Part shown: positions 28,154 to 36,164 of the stretch, piece after piece
How the letters are laid out: each line of letters begins with the position of its first letter
Position numbering within the stretch: position 1 is the first letter of the stretch
Source: an uncultured Sphingomonadaceae bacterium
GTDB lineage: Bacteria; Pseudomonadota; Alphaproteobacteria; Sphingomonadales; Sphingomonadaceae
DNA: 64,000 nt
Assembly (NCBI GenBank): GCA_947497315.1
Contig: CANMFX010000003.1
Location: 620,001 to 684,000, forward strand
Reading direction: 5' to 3'
Made by a program: the position numbers and the translations under genes
Notes under the pieces: generated by a model
What the model saw: the letters and a program-made list of their open reading frames with translations, nothing else
Told to the model about the DNA's origin: nothing
Databases searched by the model: none

Positions 28154-29107
28154 ATGGATTTACGAAGCCAAGCCGTAAACGATGTCGAGACTGATCTCGT
28201 ATTCGACGCAACCGAAACGCTGATCACACCGCACCGTGGTCTTGGCTATGATATATTCAAACAGAACTTCAATGAAATTGATTTGCGGTTCGATAAAACG
28301 GATGAAATTTTCTGGTGCTATATGAACCAGAAATCTCGCCCCAGCTACACATATGAATTGGGCGATGAAATCCAGATGGTCCAAGACTGGATTCATACAA
28401 ATTATGCCATGGATGGAACCCACACCGAGGATCCAATGCGCTATTTTGTTTGTGGATCGCACACGCCTGGCATTTACAATCTCGGCGGTGACCTGAAACA
28501 TTTTGCGGACTGCATTCGGCGTCGCGACTTGGGTGCTTTAAAGAAATACGCCCGGACCTGCGTGCATATGCAATATGCGAACAGCACGGGTTTTGGTGCC
28601 CCAATTATCACCATGGCTTTGGTGCAGGGCGATGCGCTCGGTGGCGGTTTTGAACATGCTTTGGCTTTTGACATTCTGGTGGCCGAGAGAAGTGCAAGGC
28701 TGGGCCTGCCCGAAATTTTGTTCAATCTCTTCCCTGGTATGGGTGCCTACAGTTATCTGCGTCAGCGTCTGGGCCGCAAAGAGACAGAACAGTTTATTCT
28801 CGAAGGAAAACTGTTCACTGCCGAACAGCTTTATGAGATAGGCGTGGTCGATATCCTCGCTGAGGACGGCAAGGGTGAGCAAGCCATCATTGAATATACC
28901 CAGCAAAACCGGAAACGGTTCCACGCTGAACGTGCTGTCTACAAGGCGCGTCGCCTCGCCAATCCCGTAACGATCGATGAATTGCTCGAAATTACGGAGA
29001 TGTGGGCAGAAACGGCGCTTTACCTTGATGAAGTCGATGTAAGAAAAATGGAACGCCTTGCAAATGCGCAAGAGCGCCGAATTGCCCGCTCGCTCAAGAC
29101 TGTTTAG
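28154..29107 (+). CDS. rpfF: RpfF-like crotonase, putative DSF-family signal synthase
   Basis: 317 residues from ATG 28154, picked because GGAGAG ends seven bases before it; a GTG at 28139 and ATG at 28148 are also in frame. A crotonase fold with the two glutamates used by Xanthomonas RpfF for dehydrating and hydrolysing 3-hydroxyacyl-ACP: E167 in G-G-G-F-E and E187 in P-E-I-L-F-N-L-F-P-G-M-G-A. They are 20 residues apart, as are E141 and E161 in Xanthomonas. P-E-I-L-F-N-L-F-P-G-M-G is a strong RpfF signature. The N-terminus is ~26 residues longer than in RpfF of Xanthomonas (289 residues). The product would be a cis-2-unsaturated fatty acid signal. It converges with the RpfC-like gene, leaving eight bases between stops. 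A non-signalling enoyl-CoA hydratase role is the main alternative. Confidence 0.85.
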   Translation: MDLRSQAVNDVETDLVFDATETLITPHRGLGYDIFKQNFNEIDLRFDKTDEIFWCYMNQKSRPSYTYELGDEIQMVQDWIHTNYAMDGTHTEDPMRYFVCGSHTPGIYNLGGDLKHFADCIRRRDLGALKKYARTCVHMQYANSTGFGAPIITMALVQGDALGGGFEHALAFDILVAERSARLGLPEILFNLFPGMGAYSYLRQRLGRKETEQFILEGKLFTAEQLYEIGVVDILAEDGKGEQAIIEYTQQNRKRFHAERAVYKARRLANPVTIDELLEITEMWAETALYLDEVDVRKMERLANAQERRIARSLKTV

Positions 29108-29115
29108 CTACAAGC

Positions 29116-31698
29116 TTAGCCTGCTGCGCTATACCCATTATCGGCCTTGCCGTCTTGAGCCATTTTCGGATCGTTCAAGAAAGCTTTGATGAGTGACACT
29201 TCTTGTTCGATTTGAACGAGATATTCAAAACGCTTCTGCGTGAATTCTGATTCCGTTATGACTTCCAGGTGGCTGCAGATTTGAGACAATTTTTTTGCGC
29301 CGACATTGTTGGCACCGCTCTTGAAAGCGTGAGCATGGAAACGAAACTCTTCTACTTTTCCGCCTTCAACCGACTTTTTGAATGCCCTCATGATGTCTGA
29401 CGTATCCTCAACATATGCATCTATGATTGACTGAACGAATGCCTCGTCGCCTATGGATTTCAAATAGTCCATTTGCTCTGGATCAATTGGTGGTTGAGGG
29501 TCATCTGTCAACCTTGATCCGATGGTCTGCACAACGTTGAATGGATCATCATGCAGCGATTTTTGCACTTCATCTGCCTTATGGAAATTGCCTGTCTGTT
29601 CCGCAACGGTGTCAAGCAAAACGCTTGCTTCTATTGGTTTTGTGAGCCGTAAATCCATGCCGGCATCAAGGCATTTTTTCTCTGTTTCCGAGGTAGAATC
29701 GGCAGTCAGGCCGATAATCGGGATATGATTGCGAGGACCTTCTATCTGACGCCAGAGCTTGCAGCATTCTATGCCACCAATATTGGGCATATTGACGTCC
29801 AGAAACACGATGTCGAAGGAATATTGCTCCAGTTCATCAAGAGCTTGCTCACCATCAGAAACAACGACTACTTCATGACCAGCATTAATAAGGATGGTTT
29901 GCAAGACCATCTGGTTGGTGCGATTATCATCAGCAACCAATATCTTGAGCGAAGCAGATGTTCGAATGATGCGGTCAGGGTTGTCTTCCAATTTCTTGCC
30001 GATACGACTGAAAGAACAACCAATTTGAATAACGCTGCGCACGGTATCAAAGTCTGCAGATGCCGGTAATACTGATGCGAAAGCGGCTCGCAGTTTGATC
30101 TCGTCCAGGCTCTTGCTGCCACTTTTGGAGAGTAGGACAGGTGGCAATTTGGCCTCGCGAAAATGATTCCAGAATATGGAGTCATCTTTGTGTTGCTCGG
30201 CGATTTCTTCATCGAGAAGAGCCATATCATAAGAGGAGAGTGAGCGGTTTTTAAGGATCGATTCCAGGCGATCATTCTTTGCGCATTGAATATGTTCAAT
30301 GACAACAGAACCGTCATTCTCTTGCTCAATATTCGGCCCATTCAGACCAAAGCCCAGCGACAATATTCTGTAACTTTCTGGGTTCGGCATAGTTTCATTA
30401 TCGACAACCGGTTCGATTGGGCAAGCAAGAGTGAACGTGCTGCCCTTTCCGACAGTGCTTTCCAATGCAATATCGCCGCCCATTTGCATTGCCAGTTGCT
30501 TACAAATAGCAAGGCCCAGCCCCGTGCCGCCAAAATTGTCAATGATACTGTCATCGGCTTGTTGGAAAACGCCGAATATTTTCTCATGCGCTTCGGCTGG
30601 TATGCCCGGTCCAGTATCAGTGACTGAACACCATAACACGGGAGCTTCAGAGACATCATCTTCTATTCCGCACTTCAATGTTATCGTACCTGCTTCCGTA
30701 AACTTTACGGCGTTGCTGGTCAGGTTGATCAGGATATTGCGGATATGGTCAAGTTGTCCCGCAACAGCTTGGTCGCTCAGTGCTTCGGCTTCTAGATGAA
30801 TTCTCAGACCTTTTTCCGCCGCCGCCAATTGCAAGATGTCGCGTACATCGGTCAATACATCAACGATACTGAACTCTTTTGGTTCCGGCAGTTCTTCTTG
30901 CGTATCCGATCTCGCAAAGGTCAATAGCTGGTTGATCAGATGTAACAGGTGCTGGCCGGCGGATACGCTGGTGCTCACCATCTGTTGTTGTGCTTCAGGC
31001 AACTTCATGTCGAGCAAGTGTGTGCCGTATCCGATAATGGCATTCAGCGGCGTACGCAGCTCGTGGCTTATACTTGCCAAAAACAGGCTCTTCGCTTTAT
31101 TTGCGCTTTCAGCTTCTCTGGTTGCTTTGGATATTTTGATAATCAGGGTCGAACAATATGCAGGAACGACAACCAAGCCGCCCAAGAGGCCTAAAGACAG
31201 GGATAAATTATGATGCCAGTAGGGCACGGAATATATGGCCCAACCGAATGACATTGTTCCTAGCGCAGCCGCGATGCCAAGCCATTTGATACCAAAGCGG
31301 AAGCCATAACCTAATATCACCCACAGATATAATGGATAGAGCGCAGCAACTGCGCCGCCGCCAATTTCAAACAAATAGGTCGATACACCGAAGTCAACCA
31401 CCAAGCCTGCCAGTCGTCGACTGTTGCTTGGTCCAGGCTTTAAGCGATAAGCGATAAAGATCGCCAGGCTGCCCAAAAGGTGCAGTTGAAAGCCGAGCAT
31501 CAGGTCTGCATTCCCGTCAAGGAAATAGGTGACGGTTAGTGCGATCACGATCAAAACCAGTCGGTTTATGATCATCTCTCTCTCGCGGTCGCGACCCCGC
31601 TCAGTAGCGTCGCTGTGATGTGAGTGACGATGATGATGAACGTGCCTGTGCGTGTTATGCTGCTTGGTAGAGCGCTTGCTTTGCAAGAAAGGTAGCAT
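29116..31698 (-). CDS. rpfC: RpfC-like hybrid sensor histidine kinase
   Basis: 860 residues from the ATG at 31698, preceded by GGAAGGA and lying four bases after the upstream gene's stop. Order: His-rich leader (residues 14-28); five predicted membrane helices (~45-187) with G-Y-G-F-R-F-G and V-P-Y-W, closely resembling the RpfC sensor region; HisKA with H212 in S-H-E-L-R-T-P-L-N; HATPase (~310-430; D-T-G-P-G-I-P, G-G-T-G-L-G-L); a degenerate receiver (~445-565); a receiver with D634 in F-L-D-V-N-M-P; and HPt with H790 in H-A-F-K-S-G-A. TM5-HK-REC-HPt is the RpfC architecture that senses DSF and, in xanthomonads, also binds RpfF. Expected to phosphorylate the REC-GGDEF-EAL protein encoded upstream. 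Confidence 0.88.
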   Translation of the reverse strand: MLPFLQSKRSTKQHNTHRHVHHHRHSHHSDATERGRDREREMIINRLVLIVIALTVTYFLDGNADLMLGFQLHLLGSLAIFIAYRLKPGPSNSRRLAGLVVDFGVSTYLFEIGGGAVAALYPLYLWVILGYGFRFGIKWLGIAAALGTMSFGWAIYSVPYWHHNLSLSLGLLGGLVVVPAYCSTLIIKISKATREAESANKAKSLFLASISHELRTPLNAIIGYGTHLLDMKLPEAQQQMVSTSVSAGQHLLHLINQLLTFARSDTQEELPEPKEFSIVDVLTDVRDILQLAAAEKGLRIHLEAEALSDQAVAGQLDHIRNILINLTSNAVKFTEAGTITLKCGIEDDVSEAPVLWCSVTDTGPGIPAEAHEKIFGVFQQADDSIIDNFGGTGLGLAICKQLAMQMGGDIALESTVGKGSTFTLACPIEPVVDNETMPNPESYRILSLGFGLNGPNIEQENDGSVVIEHIQCAKNDRLESILKNRSLSSYDMALLDEEIAEQHKDDSIFWNHFREAKLPPVLLSKSGSKSLDEIKLRAAFASVLPASADFDTVRSVIQIGCSFSRIGKKLEDNPDRIIRTSASLKILVADDNRTNQMVLQTILINAGHEVVVVSDGEQALDELEQYSFDIVFLDVNMPNIGGIECCKLWRQIEGPRNHIPIIGLTADSTSETEKKCLDAGMDLRLTKPIEASVLLDTVAEQTGNFHKADEVQKSLHDDPFNVVQTIGSRLTDDPQPPIDPEQMDYLKSIGDEAFVQSIIDAYVEDTSDIMRAFKKSVEGGKVEEFRFHAHAFKSGANNVGAKKLSQICSHLEVITESEFTQKRFEYLVQIEQEVSLIKAFLNDPKMAQDGKADNGYSAAG

Positions 31699-31702
31699 GC
31701 CG

Positions 31703-33859
31703 CTATCCTTCCGCCGAACCGGTAACTTGTTTCCGTTGTAATCCGAACAATTTCGACAAGTCTGTCGCACGCTGTGGCCGCGCTATTTTGAAGCCTTGAA
31801 TCTCGTCACATCCTGACGCTTGAAGCAGTTCAAGCTGGGCATCATTTTCGACGCCTTCAGCTATAACCCGCATATCCAACGCGTGAGCGAGATGAGAAAT
31901 TGTACCTATAATCGCACGGTCTGCTGCAGAATGCTCAATCCGCGATATGAAAGTACGGTCAATCTTCAAACAATTGGCCGGTAAATCTCTTAGATATTGT
32001 AGTGAGGAATAGCCGGTTCCAAAATCATCTATCGAAATACCGACCCCAACCTCGCGCAATCTGATCAAAGAGTCGCTCACATGATCATTGTTATTCAGCA
32101 GCAATTCTTCGGTAATCTCAATCACAATTTTAGAAGGATCAATCTGGTTCAATTCAATGTTTTTCAACACTTCTTCGCAGATTTTCTGATTCTGAAACTG
32201 ACGCGGGGATACATTGATAGCAACACGCGGAAGATCAACACCTTCATCCGCTGATCGTCTTATTTGGCTGCATACCTCAGCGATTACCCATTTGCCGACG
32301 GAATCCATTATTCCAGTGTCGTCTGCGACGCGAATGAACTGCACCGGCAGCAGCCGTCCACGCGTTGGATGATCCCAGCGTATTAGTGCTTCCAAACCTA
32401 CATATTCTAATGTTTTGGCATCGACTATTGGTTGATATTCAAGAGCGAACTGATTCTGACTTAAAGCGTCACGCAATTCAATCTCAAGCGAGGCATCTGC
32501 CTGGGCAATTTGGTTCATGCCCTCGGAGAAGAAACGATGACAGTTGCGGCCATTTGCCTTAGCATCATACATCGCGAGGTCAGCAAGCCTTAGCAATTCT
32601 TCATATTCGTCGCCATCATTCGGAATCAAGCTGACGCCGATACTGGCTCCGATGACTTGTTCGATTCCGCTTATGGAATATGGCTCATTAATTGCTTTCA
32701 GTATTTTTGTGCAACGAGAGTTGATCGCATCAGGTCCGCTGACTTTGCCAAGAATAATGGCGAATTCATCACCGCCAATACGTGCCGCGAAATCGTCCGG
32801 TCCGATAATATCGAGCAACCGTTCTGCAACTTCCCGCAGCAATGTATCACCGCTGTGGTGGCCGCGTGTATCGTTGATGACTTTGAACCGGTCGAGATCC
32901 AGCAGCAGTAGAGCTGATTCCTGACCGGTCTTTTGACAGGTGTCGATTGTTTTGCGTACTTTCTCCGCTAGCAGCGCACGATTGGGCAGCCCGGTCAGCA
33001 TGTCGTGCAAAGCCAAATGGGTGCGGTGTTCTTCGGCAAACTTGCGGGCAGTGATGTCGACCGCAGTGGTCAATACACCGATTGTCTCGCCTTTATGATT
33101 CAGCAGCGGAGACTTGTTGCAGTGAAAAATCAATTCAACGCCATCGCTGGAGAATTTTTCCTCATAATGTGGGATCGGTTGTTCCGACTTCAGCACTATC
33201 TCGTTTCTGCGATTTGAATTTGTTGCCAGGCCAGGGCCCAGTATCTCACCAAAATCTCGGCCGACCATCTCATCGGGGGTTTTATCAAAAAGTGCCGATT
33301 GATAGGCATTGGTGAATAAGCAGCGACCGGCTCGATCGGTGGCATTGATCATGATGGGTATTGTATCGATGATCTGTTCAAGCATGCTCTTGTTTGCTGG
33401 TGCGTTACTATCCGGCAGATCGGAAAGTGCGGCATGCTTTCTTTCGATTTCGGATGCCCGTTTTCTCAGGTTATCGCTTTTTTGGCTTTTTGTCAGAAGC
33501 GATGTCGCGCGCCGGCAAAATTCCACATGCGATACTGGGCTCTGCAGAAAATCAGTGGCGCCGGCATCTAGCGCCGACAGCCGACATTCACGGTCTTGAT
33601 GGGCGGTTATTACGATTGCCGGCACGTCACCACATTTAGACATTTTGCGGACTTTTTTGATGAACTCTGCGCCGTTCATCTGAGGCATCCGATAGTCAAC
33701 AACCAACAGTTCCGCGCTGTTGCTGTTGAGCCATTCAAGCGCTTCCAACGGATCAGCAAATGTGACGGAGGAATACTCTTCCCCCATCATAGTCACAAAC
33801 TGGGCATAAATCCTGAGATTTGTGGGCCGGTCATCGACGATTAGAACGCGCGTGGTCAT
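31703..33859 (-). CDS. REC-PAS-GGDEF-EAL cyclic di-GMP enzyme
   Basis: 718 residues from ATG 33859, where the receiver domain begins; a TTG at 33886 would add nine residues. Receiver ~1-120 with phosphoacceptor D55 in V-V-D-Y-R-M-P. PAS ~155-265 (T-I-P-I-M-I-N-A-T-D; ends V-D-I-T-A-R-K). GGDEF domain with an intact R-I-G-G-D-E-F. EAL domain with E-A-L-I-R-W, D-D-F-G-T-G-Y-S-S-L and K-I-D-R-T-F, so both synthesis and hydrolysis of cyclic di-GMP look chemically possible. It is the first gene of a two-gene unit with the RpfC-like kinase, the place occupied in xanthomonads by RpfG (REC-HD-GYP). The PAS-GGDEF-EAL part recalls RpfR of Burkholderia and Cronobacter, which binds BDSF directly, but whether this PAS domain is related to that sensor I cannot tell. 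Confidence 0.92.
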   Translation of the reverse strand: MTTRVLIVDDRPTNLRIYAQFVTMMGEEYSSVTFADPLEALEWLNSNSAELLVVDYRMPQMNGAEFIKKVRKMSKCGDVPAIVITAHQDRECRLSALDAGATDFLQSPVSHVEFCRRATSLLTKSQKSDNLRKRASEIERKHAALSDLPDSNAPANKSMLEQIIDTIPIMINATDRAGRCLFTNAYQSALFDKTPDEMVGRDFGEILGPGLATNSNRRNEIVLKSEQPIPHYEEKFSSDGVELIFHCNKSPLLNHKGETIGVLTTAVDITARKFAEEHRTHLALHDMLTGLPNRALLAEKVRKTIDTCQKTGQESALLLLDLDRFKVINDTRGHHSGDTLLREVAERLLDIIGPDDFAARIGGDEFAIILGKVSGPDAINSRCTKILKAINEPYSISGIEQVIGASIGVSLIPNDGDEYEELLRLADLAMYDAKANGRNCHRFFSEGMNQIAQADASLEIELRDALSQNQFALEYQPIVDAKTLEYVGLEALIRWDHPTRGRLLPVQFIRVADDTGIMDSVGKWVIAEVCSQIRRSADEGVDLPRVAINVSPRQFQNQKICEEVLKNIELNQIDPSKIVIEITEELLLNNNDHVSDSLIRLREVGVGISIDDFGTGYSSLQYLRDLPANCLKIDRTFISRIEHSAADRAIIGTISHLAHALDMRVIAEGVENDAQLELLQASGCDEIQGFKIARPQRATDLSKLFGLQRKQVTGSAEG

Positions 33860-34315
33860 ACAGTCGCAATAGGAGGGGATAATCAAAATAAGGTTAACGC
33901 GTCATTGGTATAGTATCGGGTGGTATTTTTGTTAGTCAACCTTTGGAAATCGGCCAAAAACCAGCTGTTTTAGGTATGGGGCCAAGTTTGCCGTCCGCTA
34001 GTGCAGGGATTTTGCGATTGATCATCTTTGTCCACAAGAGCCAAAGAATGAAAAGATTCACCCATAAAACCGGAAAATTGTAGTCGATTCTTGAAGGGTC
34101 TTGCTCTTAATCGGTTACATACGGATCGTTTGTCCTCGATCTTATCTTGGCAGATTGCAAATCCGGTTGCGCTTGATACTGGATTGAACCATTTTGGTTG
34201 TGATGCTTCTTGCTACCGGAGTTCCAATTCAGCATTGCGATAACAAGTTCGAAACAAGAACAATGATGTTCATCAACATGTCTCAGAACCGTTGCGTTGT
34301 TTATTGGGGGGAATT
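33860..34315. promoter_or_regulatory. Divergent intergenic region (456 bases)
   Basis: Separates the REC-GGDEF-EAL/RpfC unit from the HTH-like gene. AT-rich, with no ORF, tRNA or strong hairpin that I can support. Two GATTC (GANTC methylation) sites lie at 34055-34059 and 34086-34090. Both outward promoters must lie here, but I could not assign convincing -35/-10 boxes. Confidence 0.5.
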
Positions 34316-34897
34316 GTGGAATTTACCTATGCCGAGATACTAGATATTTTATCGACCAAGCATAATGTTGCCAGCGCTAAAAAAATCGCTTTTCGTGGGC
34401 GATTGCAGCATTTTCAACGGCTTGGATTTCCTGCGGGCGCGAATACCGGAAAGGGCAAGGGGGTTGCCTATTCATGGCGTGAGCTTTTCTTGATTGGTTT
34501 GGCATTGGATTGCCTGGAAATCGGATCCACACCAGATCGAAGTGTAAACGAAATTGTGAAATTTGAAGACGTTTTCCTGTCGGCAATTGCTAGTGTTGGG
34601 CTGGGTACTCAGGAAGAGGATAGCCGGGACTTTAAATGTTTCCTGATCGTTGAATTGTCCAACCTTATGTCTTTGAAAGAAGAAGCGGATTGGAGCCAAA
34701 TCGTTAAACTGCTGTCCCATCAGGATATGATGCAAATCTTGTCCAGCGACGGTTTGGATGCCCATCGTTCTCCTTATGCGTTGATTGATTTGCGACAGTT
34801 CCTCGCCGCCATTCTAAACGGCGTGTTTAGCTGTCTTGAAGCACCAAAAAAAATGATCATTGGTGATTTCAAAGCCTGGGCGAGGCAGCAGCTATAA
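34316..34897 (+). CDS. Unidentified protein with HTH-like N-terminus
   Basis: 193 residues from GTG 34316 (GGGGGGAA just upstream); an in-frame TTG at 34292 is the alternative. I cannot name the family. The first ~70 residues suggest a MerR-like or related winged helix: F-T-Y-A-E-I-L-D-I-L, then R-G-R-L-Q-H-F-Q-R-L-G-F-P, then G-K-G-K-G-V-A-Y-S-W-R-E-L. The rest is a predicted all-helical domain without known motifs. Transcribed away from the DSF-like signalling genes across a shared promoter region, so it may regulate them or be regulated with them. Confidence 0.75.
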   Translation: MEFTYAEILDILSTKHNVASAKKIAFRGRLQHFQRLGFPAGANTGKGKGVAYSWRELFLIGLALDCLEIGSTPDRSVNEIVKFEDVFLSAIASVGLGTQEEDSRDFKCFLIVELSNLMSLKEEADWSQIVKLLSHQDMMQILSSDGLDAHRSPYALIDLRQFLAAILNGVFSCLEAPKKMIIGDFKAWARQQL

Positions 34898-35044
34898 CGA
34901 TCTATTAGACTATGAGATGTGCGATGGGCGGCATGCTGATTGAAGCCTATGGTCATGGAAGTGTTCCAATTTATTGTGATTTGTCCGGTTGAGGATAGCC
35001 GTGGAGCTGTATAGCATCGATCGCTACTGACATGGAGTAAGCGT

Positions 35045-35977
35045 GTGATTCCCAGCGAGCATTATGAACAGCAATATCTCGACCTGATGCGGCATATCTG
35101 GACGCAAGGCGATGAACGAGTGGACCGTACCGGCGTCGGAACCAAAGCAATTTTTGGCGCAACGATGCGCTTTGATCTGGCTGACGATGCGATTCCGCTG
35201 CTGACTACCAAGCGGGTCTTTTGGAAAACCGCAGCTAGAGAAATGCTCTGGTTCCTAACCGGAGACACGAACATCCGTTCGCTGGTAGAGCAAAAAGTTC
35301 ATATCTGGACCGACTGGCCGCTAGACAACTATCGGAGGGAAACTGGCGAAGAAATCGACCGAGATGCCTTTGAACGACGTATTATCGAGGACGATGCGTT
35401 TGCCAGGCAATGGGGTGACTTGGGCCCGGTCTACGGCAAACAATGGGTTGATTGGCCGCGCTACACACCGGCCGGTGAGGGGCTCTATCGTCTTGAAGAA
35501 AAAGGTATCAACCAGATAAAATTGCTCGTTGACGGGCTGAGAAACAATCCCGGTTCTCGTCGCCATATATTTACCGGCTGGAACGTCGCTGAATTGGATC
35601 AGATGGCTTTGCCGCCGTGTCATAAGACATATCAGTTCTATGTATCAGGTGGCAAGTTATCGGCGATACTCTATCAGCGCAGTTGCGACTTGGGGCTGGG
35701 CTTCGCTTTTAATGTGTTTTCGGCGGCATTGTTGGTCCGGATGATCGCTCAGCAGTGCGATCTGGAACCAGGACAACTGGTTTGGAATGGCGGCGACGTG
35801 CATCTTTACTTGAACCATTCAGAGCTTGTCCAAGAACAATTATCGCGCGAGCCTGCTGGCTCCCCAAAGTTCAAAATATTGCGGAAACCGGAATCTGTCT
35901 TTGACTACAAGATTACTGATTTTGATGTTCTGGATTATACGCCGCAGCCGCACATTTCTGCACCTGTGGCTGTTTAA
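35045..35977 (+). CDS. thyA: Thymidylate synthase
   Basis: 310 residues from GTG 35045 (GGAG seven bases upstream). It methylates dUMP to dTMP with methylene-tetrahydrofolate. Conserved blocks: R-T-G-V-G-T-K-A-I-F-G, L-W-F-L-T-G-D-T-N, Y-G-K-Q-W, catalytic Cys in L-P-P-C-H, R-S-C-D-L-G-L-G-F-A-F-N, and H-L-Y-L-N-H. It is longer than E. coli ThyA (264 residues) because of an insert around residues 95-130 (E-T-G-E-E-I-D-R-D-A-F), as in other long-form ThyA proteins. Confidence 0.97.
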   Translation: MIPSEHYEQQYLDLMRHIWTQGDERVDRTGVGTKAIFGATMRFDLADDAIPLLTTKRVFWKTAAREMLWFLTGDTNIRSLVEQKVHIWTDWPLDNYRRETGEEIDRDAFERRIIEDDAFARQWGDLGPVYGKQWVDWPRYTPAGEGLYRLEEKGINQIKLLVDGLRNNPGSRRHIFTGWNVAELDQMALPPCHKTYQFYVSGGKLSAILYQRSCDLGLGFAFNVFSAALLVRMIAQQCDLEPGQLVWNGGDVHLYLNHSELVQEQLSREPAGSPKFKILRKPESVFDYKITDFDVLDYTPQPHISAPVAV

Positions 35978-36164
35978 GGATCATATCCGGAAACGCTGCA
36001 AAGTTACGCCTAGTGGTTATTGCATACCAAAATGGAGTAATTTTATTCCGCCACAGGAATGTAAGTTTTCAGTCAAATGTGATAATCCTTCGATCTTGAC
36101 GAGTCGTAGGGGATTCTCAAACTAGTAGTGCGGAGTAGTTCAACTAACTCTAGGGAGAGCTGAA

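Noticed and set aside
34055-34090. Pair of GANTC sites as a CcrM/GcrA promoter element
   Set aside because: GANTC occurs about every 256 bases by chance and no promoter boxes accompany the pair.
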